From: Vibrio sinaloensis
GTDB lineage: Bacteria > Pseudomonadota > Gammaproteobacteria > Enterobacterales > Vibrionaceae
DNA length: 64,000 bases
NCBI RefSeq assembly: GCF_000808535.1
Contig: NZ_JWLV01000001.1
Location: 248,001-312,000, forward strand
Reading direction: 5' to 3'
Shown here: positions 8,626-16,519 of the stretch, in pieces
Layout: every line of letters begins with the position of its first letter
How positions within the stretch are numbered: the first letter of the stretch is position 1
Made by a program: the position numbers and the translations under genes
The notes under the pieces: model-generated
What the model saw: the letters and a program-made list of their open reading frames with translations, nothing else
Databases searched by the model: none
Told to the model about the DNA's origin: nothing

Positions 8626-9554
8626 ACGTACAAGAATCCATCACGGTAATAAAGCCCGGACAGCAAACACTGATTCAAGATTTTGGCCGATTTGGTCTTG
8701 CGCATTTTGGTATTGCTCAAGGTGGACCACTTGATGATTACGCGTATAGTTGGGCTAATCATCTTCTTGGTAACACTGTAAACGCGGCAACATTGGAAAT
8801 AACCTTAGGCCAAGCCGAGTTCGAAATTAACCACCGCTGTGAGATGGCGATTGCTGGCGGTGACTTGAACGCGCAATTGGACGGAATCCCCCTAACCAAC
8901 TGGTCGACATTCGATGCTAAGCCCGGACAACGCCTAACATTTGGGCTGCCTAAAAATGGGTTACGCAGTTATCTTGCGGTTAAGAACGGTTTCATCGTCG
9001 ACACGCAACTTGGCAGCTGTGCGAGTGTTCGTCGTGACAAACTTGGCGGACTAATGAATGGTGAGCCTCTCAAAGCAGGCGATGTGCTGGGTATCGTGCC
9101 TCATTTAGTGTCAAGCAAACCGATCCAAATGACATTTCGCTATAAACCTGATTACGACAGAACGCTTGAACTTCGGGTCATCGAAGGCTATCAAGTCAGT
9201 GAGTTTTCTAGTGAGCAAGTCGAGCTGTTTTTCCAACAGGAGTTTGAAGTAAGCCAATTGATCGATCGGATGGGCTACAGACTGACCAGCGGACGCATCC
9301 AACCTCCGAATAAAGAGTACCTAAGCGAAGGCATCGCGCTCGGAGCGATTCAAGTTCCACCCAATGGAGAGCCCATCATATTGATGAACGATCGACAGAC
9401 CATTGGTGGCTACCCAAAAATCGGTTGTGTTGCGCGCATTGATCTTCCGCGTCTAGCGCAAGCTAAACCGGGTCAAAAAGTTCGTTTTGTGAGAGGCGAC
9501 TTACTTGGGTTACAAGATGTATGGAGCCAATGGGCAAGGTATTTTGGGTACTGA
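8622..9554 (+). CDS. pxpC: 5-oxoprolinase subunit C (KipA/PxpC family)
   Basis: The 310-residue protein has the biotin-dependent carboxyltransferase fold of PxpC: KPGQQTLIQDFGRFG near the start, GGPLDDYA, LEITLGQAEFE, and the C-terminal MNDRQTIGGYPKIG block, which is nearly invariant. The ATG at 8622 overlaps the pxpB stop (ATGA) and is preceded by CAGGAG at 8611-8616, so it is preferred over the GTG at 8616. It ends the pxp operon just before a strong bidirectional terminator. Confidence 0.93.
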   Translation: MNVQESITVIKPGQQTLIQDFGRFGLAHFGIAQGGPLDDYAYSWANHLLGNTVNAATLEITLGQAEFEINHRCEMAIAGGDLNAQLDGIPLTNWSTFDAKPGQRLTFGLPKNGLRSYLAVKNGFIVDTQLGSCASVRRDKLGGLMNGEPLKAGDVLGIVPHLVSSKPIQMTFRYKPDYDRTLELRVIEGYQVSEFSSEQVELFFQQEFEVSQLIDRMGYRLTSGRIQPPNKEYLSEGIALGAIQVPPNGEPIILMNDRQTIGGYPKIGCVARIDLPRLAQAKPGQKVRFVRGDLLGLQDVWSQWARYFGY

Positions 9555-9572
9555 GACGGTGGCAGTTTTCAT

Positions 9573-9603
9573 AAAAAAATGGGCGTCACACGCCCATTTT
9601 TTA
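9573..9603. terminator. Bidirectional terminator between pxpC and the FAD oxidoreductase gene
   Basis: GGGCGT at 9581-9586 pairs with ACGCCC at 9590-9595 over a three-base loop. The stem is extended by flanking A-run and T-run bases (A7 before, T6 after), so it serves both convergent genes. It overlaps the last codons of the minus-strand gene. Confidence 0.88.
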
Positions 9604-11058
9604 TTGTCCGTAATACTCTGCTAACTCTTCAGGATAATCTCGACGTGAGGCTAAATGTTTCGCTCGCTCTTCAACCTGTTCATAAGCTAATGACATGCTA
9701 ATAGGATGCAGCTCCTCAATCGATTGATCGCGGTAGTCGTATAGATGCCAATGCTCAACCAGCTTAGTCACAGCCTCGAGTGCCGATGAGCCTTTCACAA
9801 CCTCTAAACGCGCGTAATCGTTGCCAGCAAAAGTCACATCAGCGGCGCGTAACGTCTCGTCATTACCAGGGATTTGCTGAGCGCCGAACAAAGGCGTTCC
9901 GAACTCAACCGCAGATTGATATTTTGGAACAAACCGCGCCATATGGTTAATCGCTCGTCGAGAGCGCTCTATAACAACGTCTTCATTCCAACCTTCGATG
10001 ATCTTTTTACGTAGACGCATTGGCAGTTGTGGCTGCGACGATTGGGCATCAGATGAGACCAAACCATCTTCAAACAAGGTAATATCTTTGGTCATGCCAT
10101 GAAGTTGAAACACACCATTTGGGTATGGGGTTAGCTGCGCCATACCATTAGGTGTACCGCGAGGGCCATGGAAGATCACCTCCGGCCACAATTCATCACT
10201 CTGGCTCCATTTCGTTACGTATGCGGCTTTAAACTCCACCAAGCGGTTTCTCGGTTTATCCGCTAAATCATCAATGTGCCCTGTCTCATAACCACACGCA
10301 TTCACCAAATAGTCAGCTTTGACTTGAACACTTCGCCCAGAGCCATCGGTACAGTGCACTGTCCACCCTTCATCATGGGTAAGGTCAGTGACATAAGTGT
10401 CGAGCATTAAGTGACAGTTTTCGCTTTGCTCCAATGCCAATGTCGCAGATGCAGCAATACGAAAAACGCTCCACCCCGGCTCTTGGACCATGACCACAGG
10501 AAAACGTAGCGAATCGAGATCGGCTTCTTTAGCAAATGGAATCATCCAATCGTCGAAGCTGGAGGGTTCACTTGGCTGAGTCCGGTTTGCTAGCGTCTCA
10601 AGCTCTTCACGCCCGTAGAAACGGTAATAGTCTTCCGGCTCACCCAGTACTTTGTTTCGCTCATCTTCATTTACCAACTCTTGGTAGGCTTTTTGGATGA
10701 ACAACAAACGTTCGTAAAGCTCTTCAGGCGTTCCGCCATCGGCATAAGGGACAGCGATAATAGTCGGCCGGTTGTTGATGGTATGTGGATACAGGCGTGC
10801 TGTGTCCACCGATTGCTTGAGAAGCTCTAGGCATTGCTGCGTCGATATTTCTCGATAGAGGTTTCCACCTGCGTGTAGATGACAAATTGGAGGACCATAA
10901 ACCAGCCCTGGTTTCTTTTCGATAAGAGTGACTTTGATTCCTAGCTCAGATAAGTGTAAGGCAGCGGTTGCGCCCGCAATGCCACCACCAATAACTGCGA
11001 CGGAAGATGCACTGGTTTGAAGTTGTTTTGACTGCATTCGTATGGTTAATCCATTCAT
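9601..11058 (-). CDS. FAD-dependent oxidoreductase of the DAO type, substrate unknown
   Basis: A 485-residue flavoprotein with an N-terminal Rossmann FAD motif (VIGGGIAGATAALHL, about 22-36), the acidic LIEK that binds ribose, and a middle segment YLVNACGYETG typical of D-amino-acid oxidase/glycine oxidase-like (DAO) enzymes. The C-terminal part ends with VTFAGNDYARLEVVKGSSALEA. It has no signal peptide. An in-frame ATG at 11037 is an alternative start. It converges on pxpABC but shares no promoter, so a link to 5-oxoproline is not supported. The exact substrate is not recognisable. Confidence 0.8.
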   Translation of the reverse strand: MNGLTIRMQSKQLQTSASSVAVIGGGIAGATAALHLSELGIKVTLIEKKPGLVYGPPICHLHAGGNLYREISTQQCLELLKQSVDTARLYPHTINNRPTIIAVPYADGGTPEELYERLLFIQKAYQELVNEDERNKVLGEPEDYYRFYGREELETLANRTQPSEPSSFDDWMIPFAKEADLDSLRFPVVMVQEPGWSVFRIAASATLALEQSENCHLMLDTYVTDLTHDEGWTVHCTDGSGRSVQVKADYLVNACGYETGHIDDLADKPRNRLVEFKAAYVTKWSQSDELWPEVIFHGPRGTPNGMAQLTPYPNGVFQLHGMTKDITLFEDGLVSSDAQSSQPQLPMRLRKKIIEGWNEDVVIERSRRAINHMARFVPKYQSAVEFGTPLFGAQQIPGNDETLRAADVTFAGNDYARLEVVKGSSALEAVTKLVEHWHLYDYRDQSIEELHPISMSLAYEQVEERAKHLASRRDYPEELAEYYGQ

Positions 11059-11250
11059 TCTGAGTGCATTTTACTGTTTACGTGACAAGAAGAAAAACAC
11101 AATTTTTGCAAGGAAAATTAATGACATTTTAACGACAAAAAAATGAAAAAAATGCTTGACTCAATATCTGTGAATTTCTCAATTATCGATTGTGTGAATA
11201 ACAAAACTTCGCCACGCTTTACCCCTACAAGGGCTACGACAATTTTGAAG

Positions 11251-11301
11251 TTATCTACAGGCTGACTTATCCCAAACTTTATCCACTGATTTTGTGGATA
11301 A
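11251..11301. promoter_or_regulatory. Cluster of DnaA-box-like 9-mers
   Basis: Within 51 bases lie TTATCTACA (11251-11259), TTATCCACT (11279-11287) and a perfect TTATCCACA on the minus strand (11293-11301), plus a weaker TTATCCCAA at 11268. The boxes lie between the ends of ybbP and the start of the FAD oxidoreductase gene, in a 267-base region with no convincing gene. They could bind DnaA, as the E. coli datA or DARS loci do, or may simply be part of the palindrome described next. Confidence 0.45.
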
Positions 11302-11316
11302 GTGGAAAAGTCAGCC
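11260..11316. repeat. Long imperfect palindrome with outer and inner arms
   Basis: The outer arms GGCTGACTT (11260-11268) and AAGTCAGCC (11308-11316) are perfectly complementary over 9 bp. The inner arms TTATCCAC (11279-11286) and GTGGATAA (11294-11301) are perfectly complementary over 8 bp with a 7-base loop; unequal internal bulges separate the two. In RNA this would be a long two-part stem just downstream of the ybbP stop. No T-run follows on the minus strand, so it is not a standard terminator. Confidence 0.6.
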
Positions 11317-11325
11317 AAGCCTAAG

Positions 11326-13767
11326 TTAGCTAAACGCTTTATTTATAGGGGTTAGTAGACGTTTTATCATACTGTTAACAACTAATGCTAAAGTAAAGAA
11401 AGTCACCACAGGGAGCGCAGTCCAAAGCACCAAATGCAGGTTTGGCTCAAGTTCAAAACCAAACTTCATCAGAGCACAAACAACCAGTTCTGCTCCGATG
11501 GCAGCGATAAATCCTGCGACCAAGGACATGATTCCGTATTCCGCCCATATGGTACGAACGACGCGTTTTTTACTTGCTCCTAGAGTGCGATAAAGCTGAA
11601 TTTCGCTCTGCCGCTGCCCTAAGCTCAAACGTAACAAGGTGAAGATCAACATCACGCCTGAAACCACTCCTAGTGCCGCTAAGACGGTAATCGACCACAC
11701 GATTTGCTCCAGCAGACCTTGGATCTTGGCTCCCATACTCCTGATATCCATTAGGCTTACCGTTGGATGATTACGAGATAACTGGTTGATCAGATCATTA
11801 TGTCTGTCTTCAAGTCTAAAACTGACCAAATAGGTCGCGGGAATAGACTGCAGGACATCAGGTGAGAATATGAAATAAAAGTTCGGTTTCATGTCTCGCC
11901 ATTCGACATGACGAATCGAGTTTACTTTAGCTGTGACTGTTTGACTGTTGATAACAAAGCCAAGCTCATCGCCGATTTCTAAGCCGAGATCCTGAGCAAC
12001 ATCGGCTTCGACCGAGACGCCATTCGCGTCGGTCCACTCCCCTTCGAGCACGTCGTTGTGCTCTGGAATACCATCATCAAAAGTGAAATTGATCTCTCGC
12101 CTTAACGCATCGGTACCTTCGCCCCCTTGCGCATACTCTTTTGCATCTTCACCATTAATTGTTGATAAACGACCGCGAATAATCGGGTAGTCTTCAGAAC
12201 GGTCAATCTGATTGCTATCGAGCACCTCCAGATACGCGTCTTTTTCATACGGAGCTATATTGAGGGCAAACGCATTTGGCGCATCAGCAGGTAATGTACG
12301 CTGCCAATCGGTCAATAGGTCTGTTCTTACCAGCCACATGACTGCTAACAACATCAAAGATAGCGCCAACGCACCAAACTGAATCCCTGTCGACATGGCA
12401 GAACGATTAATTCGGCTCAACGCGAGACGTACTGATATCGGCAATGGCATTTTACTCAGCAGCTTAGTCAAGCCAATGCTAAGCAGCGCTAACACGAGGA
12501 ATAGCGCAACAATACCGGCTAAGATTATCCAGACTAACGTGTTCTGGTAGTAGACAAACAGCATCGGCAACAATGGTACAGCGATTAACCAGTAGTAAGG
12601 TCGACTGCGATTGTAAGCCACATCTGACTGCATCACATTGGCAGCGCTCACTTGAAGTAAACCAAGCAGTGGAATGCCCAACGCAGGCACTGCAATCAGT
12701 ACGCTGGTAGACACCGCAACAAGCGCGGGTTTAAGACCATAGCTCGGCAATGGGTTGGGCAATAAATCAACCAATGGCACTCTGAGGAGTATTTCTAGTC
12801 CAACGCCGATCGCTAACCCAAGTATCGAAGCGCTAATCAATAGAATCGCCACTTGGCTCCACAACCAACGTCCAATCCACCCTCTGCTTGCGCCCAAACT
12901 TTTGAGCATGGCTATCGTCTTTTTACGGGTTGAGACATAGTGCTGACAGGTAAGCACTAAAGTCGTCGCCGCCATGATGACAACAATCGCCACAGTCAAA
13001 GACAAGTACTGTTCAGTGCGTTGAAAGACCTCATTAGTTCGGCTGGCACTGTTTTGATCGCGCCAACGGTCGCTTGGTGTCAGTTCAATTGACGACTTGA
13101 CGGTCTCTATTTGGCCTTGGTCGCCATTAATGAAAAGGTTAAACCGTACTCGGCTGCCCAATTGAACGGCGCCCGTTCTTTCCAAATCCGTATTGTGGAT
13201 AAACGCGGTTGGCATTTGTTGGAACGGGTTAAAACTCAAACCCGGCTCTTCAACCACTCGTCCAGAAACAATAAAATCGGCATCGCCCACCGTGACAGCG
13301 TCACCAATAGAAACATCCAGTTGTGCAAATAAGCGCTCATCAAGCCAAAGTTCGCCGGGTTGGACGTGATTGAACGTTGATTTGCCGTCTGACAGCACCA
13401 TCTCACCACGTAACGGAAATGCGCTGTCAACGGACTTCACGGTAATCAACTTCATGCCGCGATCGCTAAACGCCATTGTCGCAAAACGAGTCTGTGATGA
13501 AATCGTCAGTTGCTGCTGGTTTACCGCTTCTAAAAGCGGTTGAGGGATTGGGTTTGAGGAAGAATAAACGGTATCGGCGGTTAACGCTTCTTTCCCTTGC
13601 TTCACAACCACTTGCTCCAAGCGCTCGGCAAGTGCGGTAAGGGCAAAGATACACGCGATGATAAGCGTTAACGCAATTGAAACGGGCCACAGTTGCCCAT
13701 GTCTGATTTCACTCAAACTCCAACTTAACAGGCGGCGATTGAGTTGTGGTGAGCTGACCTCTGACAT
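11326..13767 (-). CDS. ybbP: FtsX-like ABC transporter permease YbbP
   Basis: An 813-residue inner-membrane protein of the MacB/FtsX permease class, close in length to E. coli YbbP (about 804). It has an N-terminal span (about 29-49), a large periplasmic domain, a first FtsX block of spans (about 255-370), further spans near 390-430 and 455-480, another periplasmic domain and a C-terminal FtsX block (about 695-800). It lies two bases after its ATPase gene ybbA, an arrangement conserved with E. coli ybbA-ybbP beside tesA. The substrate is unknown; export or extraction of lipids or lipoproteins has been proposed for the family. Confidence 0.92.
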   Translation of the reverse strand: MSEVSSPQLNRRLLSWSLSEIRHGQLWPVSIALTLIIACIFALTALAERLEQVVVKQGKEALTADTVYSSSNPIPQPLLEAVNQQQLTISSQTRFATMAFSDRGMKLITVKSVDSAFPLRGEMVLSDGKSTFNHVQPGELWLDERLFAQLDVSIGDAVTVGDADFIVSGRVVEEPGLSFNPFQQMPTAFIHNTDLERTGAVQLGSRVRFNLFINGDQGQIETVKSSIELTPSDRWRDQNSASRTNEVFQRTEQYLSLTVAIVVIMAATTLVLTCQHYVSTRKKTIAMLKSLGASRGWIGRWLWSQVAILLISASILGLAIGVGLEILLRVPLVDLLPNPLPSYGLKPALVAVSTSVLIAVPALGIPLLGLLQVSAANVMQSDVAYNRSRPYYWLIAVPLLPMLFVYYQNTLVWIILAGIVALFLVLALLSIGLTKLLSKMPLPISVRLALSRINRSAMSTGIQFGALALSLMLLAVMWLVRTDLLTDWQRTLPADAPNAFALNIAPYEKDAYLEVLDSNQIDRSEDYPIIRGRLSTINGEDAKEYAQGGEGTDALRREINFTFDDGIPEHNDVLEGEWTDANGVSVEADVAQDLGLEIGDELGFVINSQTVTAKVNSIRHVEWRDMKPNFYFIFSPDVLQSIPATYLVSFRLEDRHNDLINQLSRNHPTVSLMDIRSMGAKIQGLLEQIVWSITVLAALGVVSGVMLIFTLLRLSLGQRQSEIQLYRTLGASKKRVVRTIWAEYGIMSLVAGFIAAIGAELVVCALMKFGFELEPNLHLVLWTALPVVTFFTLALVVNSMIKRLLTPINKAFS

Positions 13768-13769
13768 GA

Positions 13770-14444
13770 TTAAGCCTCCTCAATACGTCCAGCGTGTATT
13801 CTCATTCGACGCTGGCAACGCTGAGCGAGTGCCATATCATGGGTAACAAGAACCAGTGTGGTGCCATGTTGCTCGTTAAGCTCGAAAAGCAGCTCAATCA
13901 CCTTTTCTGCGGTTTGCTGATCTAGGTTACCTGTAGGTTCATCCGCAAACAGCACCTTGGGCTCAATCATGAAGGCTCTTGCTAGGGCAACACGCTGCTG
14001 CTCCCCGCCAGATAATTGCGCCGGTGAATGGTCCATACGGTGAGCCAAACCAACCGATTCAAGCAATGACTTAGCTCGATCCACGTTTTCCGCTTCACCT
14101 TTCAGAAGACACGGCAGAGTCACGTTCTCAAGCGCACTCAAACTCGGGATCAACAAGAAGCTTTGAAACACAAAACCGACCGATTCACTTCGAATTGCCG
14201 CGCGAGCTTCATCATCTAGCGCAGAGAGCTCTTGCCCCATTAACTCCAAAGTACCAGAGGTTGGCGTATCTAAGCCCGCCATCAAGGTCATTAGCGTCGA
14301 TTTCCCTGCTCCAGAGCTACCGACAATCGCAACACTCTCACCCTCTTTGATATCAAGATTTATCTCTTCAAGGATTGTTAATTGCTCTTGATTAGTAGAG
14401 ACTGTTTTGGTTATTGAATTTGCTTTAATTACGGATGTTTGCAT
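13770..14444 (-). CDS. ybbA: ABC transporter ATPase YbbA (LolD/MacB-like)
   Basis: The ATP-hydrolysing partner of YbbP. The 224-residue protein holds all ABC motifs: Walker [11 protein letters not shown]-loop, signature LSGGEQQR, Walker B VLFADEP and the switch histidine in VTHD. I set the start at the ATG at 14444, which gives the usual length and an N-terminus like E. coli YbbA, and which has GGGAAAG upstream. The longer frame from 14504 runs into tesA. With this start, the ybbA and tesA start codons overlap on opposite strands (CATG at 14442-14445). Confidence 0.92.
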   Translation of the reverse strand: MQTSVIKANSITKTVSTNQEQLTILEEINLDIKEGESVAIVGSSGAGKSTLMTLMAGLDTPTSGTLELMGQELSALDDEARAAIRSESVGFVFQSFLLIPSLSALENVTLPCLLKGEAENVDRAKSLLESVGLAHRMDHSPAQLSGGEQQRVALARAFMIEPKVLFADEPTGNLDQQTAEKVIELLFELNEQHGTTLVLVTHDMALAQRCQRRMRIHAGRIEEA

Positions 14445-15042
14445 GTTTCGTTTACTTTCCCTTGCTTTTATTCTTCTGTTTTCGTACTCAGCCAACGCGA
14501 GCAAATTGTTGATCTTAGGAGATAGCCTGAGTGCAGGCTATCAAATGCCAATTGAAAAAGCATGGCCTTCTTTATTACCAGATGTGTTACTCGCTAAAGG
14601 TCAAAACGTCAACGTCATCAACGGCAGTATCTCTGGGGATACCACCGGCAACGGTATCGCACGCTTGCCTCAACTGCTGTCACAACATCAACCCAACTAC
14701 GTATTGATAGAGCTTGGGGCTAACGATGGCTTGCGCGGCTTTCCGCCTAACCTTATTCAAAACAACTTAGAGACCCTAATCAGTATGGTCCGTGACGCTG
14801 ATGCTAAGCCGCTGCTTATGCAAATCCGCGTGTTACCTAATTATGGCAAACGTTATACAGAGGCGTTTGCCGAACTCTACCCAAAAACGGCAGCCAAAAC
14901 TCAAGTGCCTCTTTTGCCCTTTTTCTTAGAAGGCGTAATCATCAAGCCGGAGTGGATGATGCAAGATGGCCTGCATCCGCAACCAGAAGCACAACCTTGG
15001 ATTGCAGAGTTTGTTGCAAAAGAGTTACTTAATCACCTCTAA
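14443..15042 (+). CDS. tesA: Multifunctional acyl-CoA thioesterase I / lysophospholipase (SGNH family)
   Basis: TesA is a periplasmic SGNH hydrolase that cleaves acyl-CoA, lysophospholipid and ester substrates. The product has a signal peptide (about 1-20, cut after NAS) followed by block I GDSLSAG (nucleophile Ser), block II with the SGDTT glycine, block III GANDG and block V DGLHP with the catalytic Asp and His. The ATG at 14443 gives a normal signal peptide and 199 residues; an upstream TTG at 14407 would overlap ybbA further. Its divergent pairing with ybbAP is the same as in E. coli. Confidence 0.93.
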   Translation: MFRLLSLAFILLFSYSANASKLLILGDSLSAGYQMPIEKAWPSLLPDVLLAKGQNVNVINGSISGDTTGNGIARLPQLLSQHQPNYVLIELGANDGLRGFPPNLIQNNLETLISMVRDADAKPLLMQIRVLPNYGKRYTEAFAELYPKTAAKTQVPLLPFFLEGVIIKPEWMMQDGLHPQPEAQPWIAEFVAKELLNHL

Positions 15043-15115
15043 TTGGTCTAGCTCAATAAAATTTACTTAGCTTTACGTTAATCTGGTTCAATCCTCGTTG
15101 GAAAAGGACATAACA

Positions 15116-16318
15116 ATGATAATTGAACCTGTTATTAAAGGCGTTGTTGCCAAATCTGCGCATCCTGTTGGGTGTGAGCAAGCGGTTCTCCAACAAATTC
15201 AATACGTAAAGCAATCTGAGCCGATCACAAATGGCCCCAAAAGGGTTCTCGTTATTGGTGGTTCTTCTGGATTCGGGCTCGCCACACGCATCGCCCTCAC
15301 CTTCGGTGGAAGCAAAGCCGATACAATCAGTGTCTCATACGAACATGGTCCCTCCTCGAAAGGCGTCGGTTCGGCTGGTTTCTACAATAATATCGCCTTT
15401 AAAAAATTCGCCGAAGAGGAAGGTCGCATCGCAGTCAACATTCAAGGTGATGCCTTCTCTGATTCCATCAAAGAACAAGTCATCGAGGCGGTAGAAACCT
15501 ATTTCGAAGGCGAGGTTGACCTTATCGTCTATAGCGTCGCCAGCGGCGTGCGTCCAAAGCCAAACAGCGACGAAATGTGGCGCTCGGCTATCAAACCGAT
15601 CGGTCAATCGGTATCGGGCGCTAGTATTCTCCTCGAAACCGACACATGGCAGGAAACGACTCTCCCACCAGCCACAGACCAAGAAGTTGACGAAACGATC
15701 AAGGTCATGGGCGGCGAAGATTGGGAAGCCTGGGTTGATGCGCTAATCAATTCAGAGTCCATCGGTGAAGGATGTAAAACGCTCGCATTCTCCTACATTG
15801 GCCCAGAACTGACCCATCCGATATACCTAGATGGAACATTAGGCAGGGCAAAAATTGATCTTCACCAAACCAGCCATTCCCTAAACCTTAAGCTTGCCAA
15901 CTTTAATGGCGGCGCATACGCAACGGTCTGCAAGGCGCTCGTGACAAAAGCCAGTGTGTTTATCCCCGGTTTAACGCCGTACATTCTTGCGCTCTACAAA
16001 GTCATGAAAGAACGTGGCACCCATGAGGGATGCATTGAGCAAATGCAGCGTCTATTTAGAGACAAAGTCTATTCAACAGGTAAGATTCCTGTCGACTGTG
16101 AGCGCCTGCTGCGCATGGATGACTGGGAACTTGACGTTGAGACCCAACGCGAAGTGAATCAATTGGTATCGCAGCTTAACGCCGATAACTTCAAGCAACT
16201 CGGTGACTATCAAGGGTTCAAACAAGAGTTTTTACGACTCAACGGTTTCTCGTTTAGTGACGTTGACTACAGTAAAGAGATCGATCTTGAGTCATGGATA
16301 AACAGCGATGCTGACTAG
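15116..16318 (+). CDS. fabV: NADH-dependent trans-2-enoyl-ACP/CoA reductase FabV
   Basis: FabV does the last reduction of the fatty-acid elongation cycle; the family is known from Vibrio and resists triclosan. The 400-residue protein has the nucleotide motif VLVIGGSSGFG (about 44-54) and the family's catalytic spacing Tyr237-X8-Lys246 (YLDGTLGRAK). Family signatures HPVGCE near the start and the RLNGFSFSDVDY-like C-terminus are present. The ATG at 15116 follows AAGGACATAACA; an upstream TTG at 15098 is less likely. It is monocistronic with its own terminator. Confidence 0.94.
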   Translation: MIIEPVIKGVVAKSAHPVGCEQAVLQQIQYVKQSEPITNGPKRVLVIGGSSGFGLATRIALTFGGSKADTISVSYEHGPSSKGVGSAGFYNNIAFKKFAEEEGRIAVNIQGDAFSDSIKEQVIEAVETYFEGEVDLIVYSVASGVRPKPNSDEMWRSAIKPIGQSVSGASILLETDTWQETTLPPATDQEVDETIKVMGGEDWEAWVDALINSESIGEGCKTLAFSYIGPELTHPIYLDGTLGRAKIDLHQTSHSLNLKLANFNGGAYATVCKALVTKASVFIPGLTPYILALYKVMKERGTHEGCIEQMQRLFRDKVYSTGKIPVDCERLLRMDDWELDVETQREVNQLVSQLNADNFKQLGDYQGFKQEFLRLNGFSFSDVDYSKEIDLESWINSDAD

Positions 16319-16356
16319 CTTAGGCGTCTCATTTTTGAGAAATCATTAATCCCTCC

Positions 16357-16385
16357 AGCTCGCTGTTTCCAGCGAGCTTTTTTTA
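16357..16385 (+). terminator. Intrinsic terminator of fabV
   Basis: A 9-bp perfect stem (AGCTCGCTG / CAGCGAGCT) at 16357-16378 with a TTTC loop is followed by a run of T, about 40 bases after the fabV stop codon. Confidence 0.92.
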
Positions 16386-16519
16386 GCGGTAATATCGTTA
16401 ATTCTTATTTTTAGGACAGCAGACGACTCATACCTAAAACGTTTGCTGAATAAAGACTATTATTAAAACAAGAGCACGGATAGCTCACACTCTATTGCCT
16501 TTTCCAATATGGATACCGT

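Noticed and set aside
11251..11301. DnaA boxes as a replication origin
   Set aside because: No dnaA, parAB or rctB gene and no A+T-rich unwinding region is adjacent; an origin is not supported.
11118..11318. Minus-strand frame of 66 codons between ybbP and the FAD gene
   Set aside because: It overlaps the long palindrome, has no ribosome site and its sequence is not protein-like; it is a chance open frame.
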